From Nitrobacter hamburgensis X14 (GTDB lineage Bacteria; Pseudomonadota; Alphaproteobacteria; Rhizobiales; Xanthobacteraceae), in NCBI RefSeq assembly GCF_000013885.1, contig NC_007964.1, positions 3,210,001-3,274,000 on the forward strand: a stretch of 64,000 nt of DNA, given 5' to 3'. This document shows, one piece after another, positions 35,790 to 44,054 of this stretch; the first letter of the stretch is position 1, and each line of letters begins with the position of its first letter. The notes below the pieces were generated by a model that searched no databases, was not told the origin of the DNA, and saw only the letters and a program-made list of their open reading frames with translations. Both the position numbers and the translations under genes were made by a program.

Positions 35790-35891
35790 TCAGCCGATGC
35801 ACCGCGCTCCGCCACGAGGTCGCCCACGCAGCAAAATAATATCACGACCGGAAAGAAACTGCTTGTCGATCTCATCCGTTGTGTTGGCCAT
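35790..35891 (-). pseudogene. severed start of the gene following mosB (probably original mosA 5' end)
   Basis: Fourteen bases after the mosB stop, with AAGGGG upstream, an ATG at 35891 starts MANTTDEIDKQFLSGRDII, then runs into IS-flank sequence and stops after 33 codons. Its MANTT start resembles the start of mosB and the MTDTT start known for Azotobacter MosA. I read it as the original 5' end of mosA, cut off from the mosA body by the IS110 insertion. An unrelated short gene is the alternative. Confidence 0.5.
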
Positions 35892-35905
35892 GGCGATGTT
35901 TCCCC

Positions 35906-36718
35906 TTAGCTCGCGGTGATGATGGTGCCGACGTGCTCACCGGCGAGCGCGCGGGTCAGATTGCCGGGGACGAGGCCATTCACGACCTGCACCTGGCGGA
36001 CGTGGCGCGCCGACTCCAGCAGGTCGAGCATACGGAATTCGAGGATCGAGTCTTGCAGCCCCTTGGCCTTCATTTCGGCGACCGAAATCTTGGGGATCAG
36101 GGTGGCGCCCTTCGACGTCTTCGGGTTCGCGGTGTAGAGGCCGTCCTCGTCCTTCACGAAGATCATCGCCTTGCAACCGAACTGTTCGGCGACGAGGAAG
36201 CATCCGGCGTCGGTCCGGTAGGGAGGTATGACGCCCTCAGCGGCGGGACGCGTCCAGAGGCCGTAAGGCGGCATGCCGCTGAAGATGACACCGTTAACTT
36301 CGGCCAGGTACAACGGCACAGCCGAGAGCCCGGCGCCGTCGACCGCGGATATGCCGTACTGCGCGAGGAGCTGCCCCAGCATCACGGCGTTCTGACCGGC
36401 AACCGAGGCCCCGAGCTGCGTGAGCACGCCCGCCGGCAAGCCGAGCCCAGCCGCGATTGAGTAAAGATGCCGAGCCCGGGTGCCTGCGCCGGTCCCGATC
36501 AGCAGCTTGTGGTTCTTGCGGGCGGCGACGATCTCGTCCACGAGCGGGTAAACCGCCGCGCGGCCGCGGTCGATGACGCTCTGTCCGCCGATCTTGAGAA
36601 CGGTGGCGTCAGGCAGGATTCGAAAGTCCGCCGAAGCCTCCACCGCAGCCAGAAGCTGCGCGTCGGTCAGCGAACGCTGCGTGAGGAGCGCCTCGAGCTC
36701 CGCGGTCGTATTGGCCAT
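35906..36718 (-). CDS. mosB: molybdenum storage protein beta subunit
   Basis: 270 residues from ATG 36718 (MANTTAELEALLTQRSLTDA), with GAAAGGAAAG upstream; the open frame to 36862 is ignored because the Azotobacter beta subunit starts at this point. Motifs: ATVLKIGGQSVIDRGRAAVY, HKLLIGTGAGTRARHLYSIA, VNGVIFSGMPPYGLWTRPAA, EGVIPPYRTDAGCFLVAEQF, IFVKDEDGLYTANPKTSKGA and NGLVPGNLTRALAGEHVGTI. Length equals the Azotobacter beta subunit. It is the promoter-proximal gene of the mos unit, with a ModE-like box about 250 bp upstream. Binds ATP and takes part in molybdate deposition in the cage. Confidence 0.95.
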   Translation of the reverse strand: MANTTAELEALLTQRSLTDAQLLAAVEASADFRILPDATVLKIGGQSVIDRGRAAVYPLVDEIVAARKNHKLLIGTGAGTRARHLYSIAAGLGLPAGVLTQLGASVAGQNAVMLGQLLAQYGISAVDGAGLSAVPLYLAEVNGVIFSGMPPYGLWTRPAAEGVIPPYRTDAGCFLVAEQFGCKAMIFVKDEDGLYTANPKTSKGATLIPKISVAEMKAKGLQDSILEFRMLDLLESARHVRQVQVVNGLVPGNLTRALAGEHVGTIITAS

Positions 36719-36970
36719 TGGGGACTTTCCTTTCGTCGTCTCATTTCGTCGTCGGATTCGTTTTGGTCGACAGTCCATCAACTCATCGACGAACTCATCA
36801 ACGTCACCCATTCCAAACGCTTCTGGAAGGGATGGTTCCTCAGCGGACCGGCGAGCCTGCATATATCACCCGGCGCACCACCTGACAGGCTCTGTCCCTA
36901 CCAAGACACATTGATCCGCCCGGCAAAGCCCGTCAATCGAAAAAACATAGAATATCTTTTATTTTCAATG

Positions 36971-36995
36971 CGTTATGTATCACTAAGTGATAACG
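36971..36995 (-). promoter_or_regulatory. ModE-box-like site upstream of mosB
   Basis: CGTTAT (36971-36976) and ATAACG (36990-36995) with 13 nt between, the same spacing as in the modE box at 33044-33072. The inner bases are less symmetric (GTATCACTAAGTG). It lies about 250 bp upstream of the mosB ATG in an AT-rich stretch. Confidence 0.55.
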
Positions 36996-37057
36996 ACATC
37001 AACCAAAAATCCATACCGGCTAAACCGGTGCAGGCGCTGGGAAGGCACTGTTGCAAA

Positions 37058-37092
37058 ACAAAAAAACCCGAGCATTGCAGGAAGCGATGCTC
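37058..37092 (-). terminator. rho-independent terminator, minus strand
   Basis: On the minus strand GAGCAT-C-GC, loop TTCCT, GC-A-ATGCTC, then GGGTTTTTTTG. A U run of seven follows the stem, so it is a convincing terminator for something transcribed leftward from about 37.1-37.7 kb. Confidence 0.75.
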
Positions 37093-37321
37093 ACCCTTTC
37101 GACTTGCTCGACTGATGAACCTTGATTGCCAGCGCGTTGGAGACAGGCGAGTCCATCATGGCCAAGCTCGTCGCCATCGACCGGGTCCGAATCGAGTCGA
37201 AAACCTGAAACCCCGGTCCTGTGAGTGGAACGGCGCCACGCACCGGACGATTGTCGTTGACAACGTTTCCCTTTGGGACGGGACAAAGTAACAGCCTCTC
37301 GGCAATCGCCTTGGCTATCAC
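37091..37321 (-). CDS. short open frame ending in a terminator, unknown
   Basis: Up to 76 residues (NVVNDNRPVRGAVPLTGPG, MATSLAMMDSPVSNALAIKV, HQSSKSKG). Its stop codon lies inside the stem of the terminator at 37058-37092, which is the only reason to take it seriously. No ribosome site, no recognised domain. It could be the tail of a decayed gene. Confidence 0.3.
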   Translation of the reverse strand: MIAKAIAERLLLCPVPKGNVVNDNRPVRGAVPLTGPGFQVFDSIRTRSMATSLAMMDSPVSNALAIKVHQSSKSKG

Positions 37322-37774
37322 CGGCTCCCGCCGGAACGGCGCGCCCGCGGTCAGGTCGGAATGGCGGAATGGGCCCGTTCTATCGCTCGCGCCACGAACT
37401 GATATGCGTCTTCAGGGTCGGCCCGGGGACCACATCAACACGTTTGGGCTTTGCCAATACGGACGCTCTCGAACCAATGTCCGGGAATATGCCGGGCCTA
37501 ACGCCTTTATATCACAAAGAAAATAACGCTACCCGTCTGATTTCGCGGATAAGGTAATGGATCGGATCGCGCCTTGATGCCCTCACCGGCTCGTCGGGCC
37601 AGCCGCGCGAGGTTGATTTCCGCGAGGCCATGCGATCCGAACGCGAGCGTCTTTCTCGACCAATCGGCCCCTTCGGGTAATTCACAAGAAAACCTGCACA
37701 AGGATCAACGAGGCTCGGGCCGCCCCTGCCCAGAGATCGCCGAAGATATGCCCGGATGTTGACATCATGAGATA

Positions 37775-37826
37775 TCGGTATATACCGAAAAATATATCCA
37801 TGGTGTATACAGTAAAATATACCGAC
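37775..37826. promoter_or_regulatory. cluster of GGTATA/TATACC palindromes upstream of the porin
   Basis: A perfect 14-bp palindrome TCGGTATATACCGA (37775-37788), then TGTATACA (37804-37811), then a repeat of the half-site TATACCGA (37818-37825). It lies 190-245 bp upstream of the porin ATG. Spacing suggests a multi-site operator; the regulator is unknown. Confidence 0.5.
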
Positions 37827-38018
37827 AGGATATGACCATGGAGGGGGGCACCCTCAGGTCGTCTTTTTAATGGTTCGCTTGGGCCTCTCGCGTTGAGCGG
37901 GAGCGTCCGACAGGCGCGAACGATTGGGCGTTAGTCAGGGACTGAGGGAACGTTTCTTCGAGTGCTTGCGTACAGCGGATGCGGAACCTGCCCTACAAAA
38001 GTAACTTGGAGGTTTGAA

Positions 38019-39512
38019 ATGAAATTGATGAAGAGCCTTTTCCTCGGCTCGGCGGCGGGGCTGGTCGCGATGAGCGGGGCACAGGCCGCTGATCTTCCGT
38101 TGAAGGCCAAGGCGGTCGAATACGTGAAGGTCTGCTCCCTGTACGGCGCGGGCTTCTATTACATCCCCGGCACCGACACCTGCATCAAGCTGGGCGGTTA
38201 TATCCGTACCGACATGGGCATCAATACCAACTCGATCTACCGCGGCAACACCGACGGCGCCGGCGGTGCGCAGAACCGCTTCAGCAACGCTTTCACCTGG
38301 CGGTCGCGCGCGGACCTGAACATCGACACCCGCACAGCCACCGAATACGGCGTGGTCCGCACCTACATGGAGACGGTCTTTTCATGGACCTCGGGCGGTT
38401 ACGCCGGTTCGGCTACTGGTGCGACTACGTATAACGGAAATCCGAATGGCGCCGTCTCCGGCGGCCAGCTTGGCGTGTACTTCGCCTTCATCCAGTTCGC
38501 CGGCTTCACAATGGGTAAAGCCGTCTCGCAGTTCAGCGCTCCCTGGACGGAGTTTCCGGGCAAAAACATCTACACCGGTCTTGTCGGCGGTGGCGGCACG
38601 AACACGGGCGTGAACCAGTTCACCTATACCGCTGAGTTCGGCAACGGCGTATCGGCCTCGGTCGGCGTGCAGGATCCCAGCGCGTACTACCAGCCTGGCA
38701 TTCTCAACCTCGCCACCGCGACGGCAGGCAACTTCGGCTACGGCGCCAGCGCCTACGGTGGAACCACCGCTCCAGACGTTGTTGGCCAGCTCCGTGTCGA
38801 TCAGGCCTGGGGCCTGTTCCAGGCCTCGGTCGCTGCGCACAATAACAATCCCGCATACTACGGTGCCACCCAAAATACTGGCGGTCCCGGAGATAAGTGG
38901 GGTTGGGCCGGTCAGCTCGCTCTGTCGATCAAGAACATCCCGACTGGACCAGGTGACACGATCAACATCCAGGGCGTCTACACCAACGGCGCAACCCGTT
39001 ACAACATCCAGGATCAGGCCTCCCCGGCGGGGGGCAGCACGGTCTTTACCGGCGTAACCGGCGTTGGATTTGGCTTTGCACCGGATTCGGTGTTTGACAC
39101 TGACGGCCAGCTTCAGTTGGTCTCGACCTGGGGTATACGCGGCGGCTTCAACCACAACTGGAACCCGTACTGGAGCAGTTCGGTTTTCGGCGGTTACGCA
39201 TCGGTCAGGTACACCGGCGCGGCGAAGACTGCGATGTGCGGCGTGGGTGGTACGGTCCGCACTGCGCTTGGTACGGGTATCACCACCTGCAACCCGGACT
39301 ACAATATCGGGCAGATTGGCGCGAACCTCCGCTGGACTCCAGTCAAGAACCTGACCTTCACGACGGAAGCGGTTTACAGCATGTTGGATCAGAAGTACGC
39401 CGGCGTGGCGCATCTTGCTGCCAACAACGGCATTGGCAAGCCGGGGGATGACTATACCCTGAAGGATCAGAACACCTGGACCGTCATGTTACGCGCGCAG
39501 CGCAACTGGTAA
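38019..39512 (+). CDS. outer-membrane porin (Omp2/porin_2 family)
   Basis: 497 residues from ATG 38019 with a GGAGG ribosome site. The signal peptide (MKLMKSLFLGSAAGLVAMSG, then AQAADLPLKAK) is followed by the family's start: VKVCSLYGAGFYYIPGTDTC then IKLGGYIRTDMGINTNS. Aromatic-rich beta strands run to the C-terminal W (TWTVMLRAQRNW). The two N-terminal cysteines are typical of alphaproteobacterial porins, which form trimeric general diffusion channels. A clear terminator follows, so it is monocistronic; the palindrome cluster upstream may regulate it. Confidence 0.95.
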   Translation: MKLMKSLFLGSAAGLVAMSGAQAADLPLKAKAVEYVKVCSLYGAGFYYIPGTDTCIKLGGYIRTDMGINTNSIYRGNTDGAGGAQNRFSNAFTWRSRADLNIDTRTATEYGVVRTYMETVFSWTSGGYAGSATGATTYNGNPNGAVSGGQLGVYFAFIQFAGFTMGKAVSQFSAPWTEFPGKNIYTGLVGGGGTNTGVNQFTYTAEFGNGVSASVGVQDPSAYYQPGILNLATATAGNFGYGASAYGGTTAPDVVGQLRVDQAWGLFQASVAAHNNNPAYYGATQNTGGPGDKWGWAGQLALSIKNIPTGPGDTINIQGVYTNGATRYNIQDQASPAGGSTVFTGVTGVGFGFAPDSVFDTDGQLQLVSTWGIRGGFNHNWNPYWSSSVFGGYASVRYTGAAKTAMCGVGGTVRTALGTGITTCNPDYNIGQIGANLRWTPVKNLTFTTEAVYSMLDQKYAGVAHLAANNGIGKPGDDYTLKDQNTWTVMLRAQRNW

Positions 39513-39541
39513 TACCTCGCTGACGACATGCTGAAGAGAAC

Positions 39542-39572
39542 CCCCGGCAGGAAACTGCCGGGGTTTTGTTTT
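39542..39572 (+). terminator. rho-independent terminator of the porin gene
   Basis: CCCCGGCAG (39542-39550), GAAA tetraloop, CTGCCGGGG (39555-39563), TTTTGTTTT. 29 bp after the stop. Confidence 0.95.
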
Positions 39573-39597
39573 GCCGGCGAGGCAGAGATTGGTTGCT

Positions 39598-39622
39598 AGA
39601 GCGTTTTCGGGCGATAAGGCTG
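39598..39622 (+). repeat. bradyrhizobial intergenic repeat, fragment D
   Basis: AGAGCGTTTTCGGGCGATAA matches only the first ~20 bases of copies A and B, then diverges. Remnant between the porin terminator and selO. Confidence 0.6.
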
Positions 39623-39703
39623 ACAAATTACCCGATATTGATCGCACTGTGCCTGCCGTTTCGCGGCTCGGCGATTGCCTCAAGACGTGGTTGCTGACGC
39701 GGG

Positions 39704-41221
39704 CTATGTCCCGCAGAAGGTTTGCTGGACTTCTTCCCCCGGTGCCGGCGGCTTCCCATAGTCCGCAAACTGCGGCTGGTCATCGTAGGGATGCGCCAGC
39801 ACCTCGACAAGTTCGTGAAATTTATCGAAGTGTCCCGCTTCGGCGTCTTGAATGGCCGCTTCAATGCGGTGATTGCGCGGGATGAACACCGGACTGGCTG
39901 CCAGCATGGCGGTACGGCGGGCCTCGGCGGATCGCTCTTCAAGCGACAGGCGCTCGCGCCAACGTGCGGCCCATTCGTCGAAGGCGGACGGGTTTGCGAA
40001 AAGCGCCCGCACGCCTGCATTGCCCTTCGGATCTGCTGCGGCCTCGCACAGGGCGCGGAAAGTCAACGTGAAATCCGCTTGGTTCTCCGCCATTCGCGCC
40101 AAAAGATCGGCCGCAAGTTCGAGATCGCCCTCCATCTCAAGCGCGAGCCCGAGTTTCTGACGGAAGCCTCTAATGTACGCGTCTTGATATTGGTCCTTGA
40201 AACGCGCGATCGATGCGTTCGCGGCTTCAATCGCCTTGTCGGTGCCATCCGCCATCAGCGGCAACAGTGTCTCGGCGAACCGGGTCAGATTCCATCTGAT
40301 GACAGCAGGCTGATTGGCGAACGCATAGCGCCCGAACTGGTCTATCGAACTGAAGACCTTGTCCGGATGATAGGCGTCCATGAAGGCACAGGGGCCGTAG
40401 TCGATCGTCTCGCCACCGATCGCAGTGTTGTCGGTGTTGAGAACACCGTGGATGAATCCAACGAGCATCCATCGGGCGGCCAGCCGGGCCAGGGCGGCGA
40501 CCACCGCGTCGTAGAAGGCGCGATATGGGTCTTCAGCCGAGCGCGCTTCCGGGTAGTGCCGCTCGATGGCGTAGTCCGCGAGAACACGAAGATTTTCTAT
40601 GTCGCCCCGTGCAGCAAAATACTGAAACGTGCCGACGCGCAGATGGCTCGATGCAACGCGGGTCAGGACACCGCCCGGCAGCACGCGTTCGCGCATGACG
40701 TTTTCGCCGGTCAGCACCGCGGCGAGGGAGCGCGTCGTCGGAATGCCGAGCGCGGCCATGGCCTCGCTGACAATGTATTCGCGGATGACGGGCCCCAGCG
40801 CGGCGCGGCCATCGCCGCCTCTTGAAAAGCGGGTCCGGCCAGAACCTTTGAGCTGAAGGTCATAGCGTTTGCCCGCAACGTCGACGACTTCACCGAGCAG
40901 GATGGCGCGCCCGTCGCCGAGTTGGGGTACGAAGTCCCCGAACTGATGTCCGGCGTACGCTTGCGCGATGGGCTCGGAACCGGGTGCGATGACATTGCCG
41001 GAAAGAACGGCAACTCCTTCGGGGCTTTCGAGGAACTGAGGATCAATGCGCAGCTGCCGGGCGAGCGCGTCGTTCACGCGCAGGAGCCTGGGCGCTGCCG
41101 CCGTCGCCGGTTCCACGCGCTGATAGAATGCTTCCGGCAGCCGGGCATAGGTGTTGTCGAACCGGATGGGCGCTGCCTCGTTTGTGGACGTGGAACGGGC
41201 AAATTCTGCTGAGGGGGGCAT
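39704..41221 (-). CDS. selO: SelO/YdiU protein adenylyltransferase (pseudokinase)
   Basis: 505 residues. SelO-family proteins are pseudokinases that transfer AMP from ATP to Ser/Thr/Tyr of target proteins during oxidative stress. Visible: QAYAGHQFGDFVPQLGDGRA, LQLKGSGRTRFSRGGDGRAA, REYIVSEAMAALGIPTTRSL, FIHGVLNTDNTAIGGETIDY (the metal-binding and catalytic loop N and D), YGPCAFMDAYHPDKVFSSID, and FANQPAVIRWNLTRFAETLL. The C-terminus ends QQTFCGT, where eukaryotic SelO has selenocysteine; here it is an ordinary cysteine. Length is standard. It stands alone on the minus strand, convergent with the porin. Confidence 0.96.
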   Translation of the reverse strand: MPPSAEFARSTSTNEAAPIRFDNTYARLPEAFYQRVEPATAAAPRLLRVNDALARQLRIDPQFLESPEGVAVLSGNVIAPGSEPIAQAYAGHQFGDFVPQLGDGRAILLGEVVDVAGKRYDLQLKGSGRTRFSRGGDGRAALGPVIREYIVSEAMAALGIPTTRSLAAVLTGENVMRERVLPGGVLTRVASSHLRVGTFQYFAARGDIENLRVLADYAIERHYPEARSAEDPYRAFYDAVVAALARLAARWMLVGFIHGVLNTDNTAIGGETIDYGPCAFMDAYHPDKVFSSIDQFGRYAFANQPAVIRWNLTRFAETLLPLMADGTDKAIEAANASIARFKDQYQDAYIRGFRQKLGLALEMEGDLELAADLLARMAENQADFTLTFRALCEAAADPKGNAGVRALFANPSAFDEWAARWRERLSLEERSAEARRTAMLAASPVFIPRNHRIEAAIQDAEAGHFDKFHELVEVLAHPYDDQPQFADYGKPPAPGEEVQQTFCGT

Positions 41222-41334
41222 GGCCTTAAAGTCGTTCCCTTGGCCGCGAAAGTGCGATCGATGTCAGATTCGCCCCGTCCGCCAGATAAGCTAGCAAGTC
41301 GCAGTGTTGCTGCATCATGAGCCCGCTTGGGTGG

Positions 41335-41745
41335 TCACGCTAGATCCATTGCAAAGCGTTTGAGATCGGTGAGCGAGCAATATGTCAGCGCACCCTCATG
41401 GGTGGCGCGCAAGACCACTCGCGGCGCTTGGTTTGCTTTGAATGCTTCCTGCCAGCGGGGTGCACATAAGCACCACCGGTCACCGGGTTTCAGGCCTGGG
41501 AAACCGAACTCCGGCAATGGTGTCGAGAGATCGTTGCCGCGCGATTTAGAAAAATTGAGAAACTCGGCAGTCATCACGACGCAGACCGTGTGACTGCCAA
41601 CGTCCTCTGTCCCAGTGTCGCAGCAGCCGTTCCGATAAAACCCCGTCGTCGGTTTGATCGAACAGAGTTGAAGTGGCTCGCCGAGCACATTCCGACTTGT
41701 ACGGCGCGGAGGGCCGCCTCCGCTATCCCGATCATCCCTTAGCAT
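41335..41745 (-). CDS. DUF2237 family protein
   Basis: 136 residues. The diagnostic stretch runs SRNVLGEPLQLCSIKPTTGF, YRNGCCDTGTEDVGSHTVC, MTAEFLNFSKSRGNDLSTPL, PGLKPGDRWCLCAPRWQEAF. The family is short, cysteine-containing, and of unknown function in bacteria. The N-terminal ~18 residues are outside the conserved core, so the start could be slightly downstream. About 110 bp from selO on the same strand; no evidence for a shared role. Confidence 0.88.
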   Translation of the reverse strand: MLRDDRDSGGGPPRRTSRNVLGEPLQLCSIKPTTGFYRNGCCDTGTEDVGSHTVCVVMTAEFLNFSKSRGNDLSTPLPEFGFPGLKPGDRWCLCAPRWQEAFKANQAPRVVLRATHEGALTYCSLTDLKRFAMDLA

Positions 41746-42186
41746 GGCCGCACCTTGCGTTCATCCCTACATCTGGCACCGATCAAAAGCGGCGTCGATG
41801 ACAGCTTAAGACTTAAGCGCATCGAACGCAGAAATGATATCTGCGTACGGGGTCGCGTTCGAATCGCCATGTTCCGCTCCCTTTTGGAGAACGATATTTG
41901 TCACATTGTTCGCAAGGTGATGCAAGCGGGCGCCACGCGGCGACGTTATGCATTTTCGACCAAAAGAACCGGCATCCAATCCTTCCGATCGTGGATCACA
42001 GATCGCGGGCGACAGCGCAGCGCGCGCAATTGGTTCGTCTCACATCGCAAGGATCGCCGCCGTGACGCTGTTAGAGCGTTTTCGAGCCGGCCTTGATCCC
42101 ATCAGAATGGTCACCGCAGGGCGTTGCCCATCGTTGCTAGGCATGCTCACAAGCACTCAAAGCAGCAACATCACGGAGGTTTCGCC
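41746..42186. other. 440-bp intergenic region with repeat fragment
   Basis: No gene supported. A shortened copy E of the bradyrhizobial repeat lies at 42072-42109 (TTAGAGCGTTTTCGAGCC joined directly to TTGATCCCATCAGAA), i.e. the ends of the repeat without its centre. Confidence 0.55.
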
Positions 42187-42834
42187 ATGAAGCTGGGAAT
42201 ACCCGTTTATCAGGGCGTTAATCTGCTCGATGTCGCCGGCCCCCTCGAAATGTTCTATTGGGCGGGCCAGAACGATGACGATTTACAGACGGTTCTGATC
42301 TCTGAGGACGGTGGAGCCGTTACCTCCATAAACGGCGTGCGTTTTGAGGCGCAGGCGAGTTTCTCCCAGACGCCGGCACTCGATATCCTGTGGGTCCCCG
42401 GCGGCGACCCCGTTGCGCTGCAAACCATCATGAAAGCCCCCTATTCCCCTTACCTGCAATATCTTCGCCAGATAGCAGCCAACGCGAAATGGGTTTGCTC
42501 GGTGTGCGAGGGCGCGCTGTTGCTCGCGCGTGCCGGATTGCTGGACGACCATGAGGCGACCACTCACTGGTACTTCACCGCCTGTCTACAGAGCTTCCCC
42601 AATATCACGGTGGATACTACCCGTCAGCGCTTTGTGGTCTCCCGCAACGCCTCCGGAAATCGGTTGACCGGAGGCGGCATATCCTCAGGCCTCGATGAGG
42701 CGCTGAAACTTATTTCCTTGCTGTTCGGCGACAAGAGCGCCGAACAGGTACAGATCAACACGCAGTATTTCCCGAAACCGCCCGTGATGGGCGTGATCCC
42801 CCAGTCACCAGAATGCTCGATCAGATGGGGCTGA
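42187..42834 (+). CDS. DJ-1/PfpI family protein
   Basis: 215 residues from ATG 42187 (CACGGAGG ribosome site). The fold markers are IPVYQGVNLLDVAGPLEMFY at the N-terminus, ALDILWVPGGDP, and the nucleophile elbow WVCSVCEGALLLARAGLLDD (Cys in CSVCEGA), followed by ATTHW with the partner His and SRNASGNRLTGGGISSGLDE near the end. This subgroup is close to isonitrile hydratase (InhA-like) and AraC-linked PfpI proteins. No transcription-factor domain is attached. The exact reaction is unknown. Cytoplasmic, no signal. Confidence 0.9.
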   Translation: MKLGIPVYQGVNLLDVAGPLEMFYWAGQNDDDLQTVLISEDGGAVTSINGVRFEAQASFSQTPALDILWVPGGDPVALQTIMKAPYSPYLQYLRQIAANAKWVCSVCEGALLLARAGLLDDHEATTHWYFTACLQSFPNITVDTTRQRFVVSRNASGNRLTGGGISSGLDEALKLISLLFGDKSAEQVQINTQYFPKPPVMGVIPQSPECSIRWG

Positions 42835-43125
42835 CCCTGGACACCGCACCTGTCCGGGCAAGACGCTTGCGGCGCGCCGTTCAACGGGTCTGATATAGTC
42901 GTTCACGAAGCATGTATTTCGGCTTGCAATATTTGGGAGCCGATTGACACCTAATGCTCGTCCGAGAACTTTCACACCGGCACCGATCCGAGAAGCGAGT
43001 AACAAAATTGCTCAGAAAGGACCGGCTTTGGCGCGGCAACGGAACATTCTTACGGCTATTATAGCGAGCAATTAGGCTTTTGCGCTCCGAGGAGCGGCTA
43101 TGCCTGCTCTCGCCGTGTTTCGACG

Positions 43126-43290
43126 CTACTGTGTTGGCGCGGGCGTTGTTGCAGGCGCGGCTGGAGGTGCTGATGTCGTCGGACTGAATCCGCCGAACAT
43201 ATAAATGAACGCTATAGCGAGAAAAATCGCTGCAGCGAAGCCCATCGCTCCGAGGCCTAGGGCACTCCGATTTCGTAATCCTCGAAGCAT
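43126..43290 (-). CDS. 54-residue single-pass membrane protein
   Basis: From ATG 43290 (GAGGGAA upstream) the frame gives MLRGLRNRSALGLGAMGF, a hydrophobic helix AAAIFLAIAFIYMFGG, and a Pro/Ala/Thr tail ending APTQ. The positive-inside N-terminus plus one membrane segment and a good ribosome site make it a credible gene that length filters would miss. No homologue recognised. It is convergent with the DJ-1/PfpI gene. Confidence 0.6.
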   Translation of the reverse strand: MLRGLRNRSALGLGAMGFAAAIFLAIAFIYMFGGFSPTTSAPPAAPATTPAPTQ

Positions 43291-44054
43291 TTCCCTCGTT
43301 CCCAAAATAAGAAAACGATATGCGCCGCATTGCGACCCAAACGCCAGGAGCGGTCAACTGCTCCTTACCCATGCTTACCCCATGCTTACCCCGAATGTAT
43401 AGCTATGGAGCGAGCCGCAGTGGTGCCGTGTATCTAGGAGACCTGTGCGCGGGTGGGTGTAGGCGGTGGTTTTGATTGCTGATTCTGTGGGCAGTAGTTT
43501 TTGCTATCAAGCAGGCACCTTTCTTGCCGCGATTGTCCCCGCACACAAAACAAACGATGGGAGAAATAGCACCTTCCAACGTTATCCAGCGGCGGGAGGT
43601 CATCCGCCTTGTCGGCGGTTGTCGGGACCCCATCCCCAAACTGTTCCTATATCGAAATCGCCACAATCGTATTTGGCGTAAATCCCTGTATTGGAAGCAC
43701 GCCGTTGTCTCGCCCGGGTGAGCGTTCGCACCTCCCGGGAAAGTGATCGACATCTGTCGGAACCAAGCGCCCATGTTGATGTTGCCGGTTCGAATTGGAC
43801 GAGGAGTATAGCTGCATCACGTCTCCTCGCAGCCTGCCAGAGTGGCTGACAAAGTTGGTTACGATGGAACGTGCACGGTCAAAAGCGTGCGGGCGTGGCT
43901 GATACCACGACCGGACGAAATACGAGTCCGTACTACGGCGGTCGGTTTACGGGTAAGTACGCCGATGATTGGATGGGGCAGGTTTAAGAAAGTGAGTGAC
44001 AAAATGTGAGTGACAACAGGCCTCGCGGCCGGACAACGCACCGAGGAGACGCAG
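43291..44054. other. 760-bp region upstream of nxrA
   Basis: No intact gene is seen. The last part (about 43900-43987) has one frame ending SPYYGGRFTGKYADDWMGQV, a plausible protein C-terminus directly upstream of nxrA that may be the remnant of a preceding gene. Nothing recognisable lies in 43400-43850. Confidence 0.45.

Larger units (their letters stand above)
36719..38018. other. 1.3-kb region between divergent mosB and porin genes
   Basis: Contains a ModE-like box (36971-36995), a minus-strand terminator (37058-37092) with a short open frame ending in it, and an operator-like palindrome cluster (37775-37826). No full-length gene is recognisable. AT-rich around 36930-37010, unlike its surroundings. 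Confidence 0.6.
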
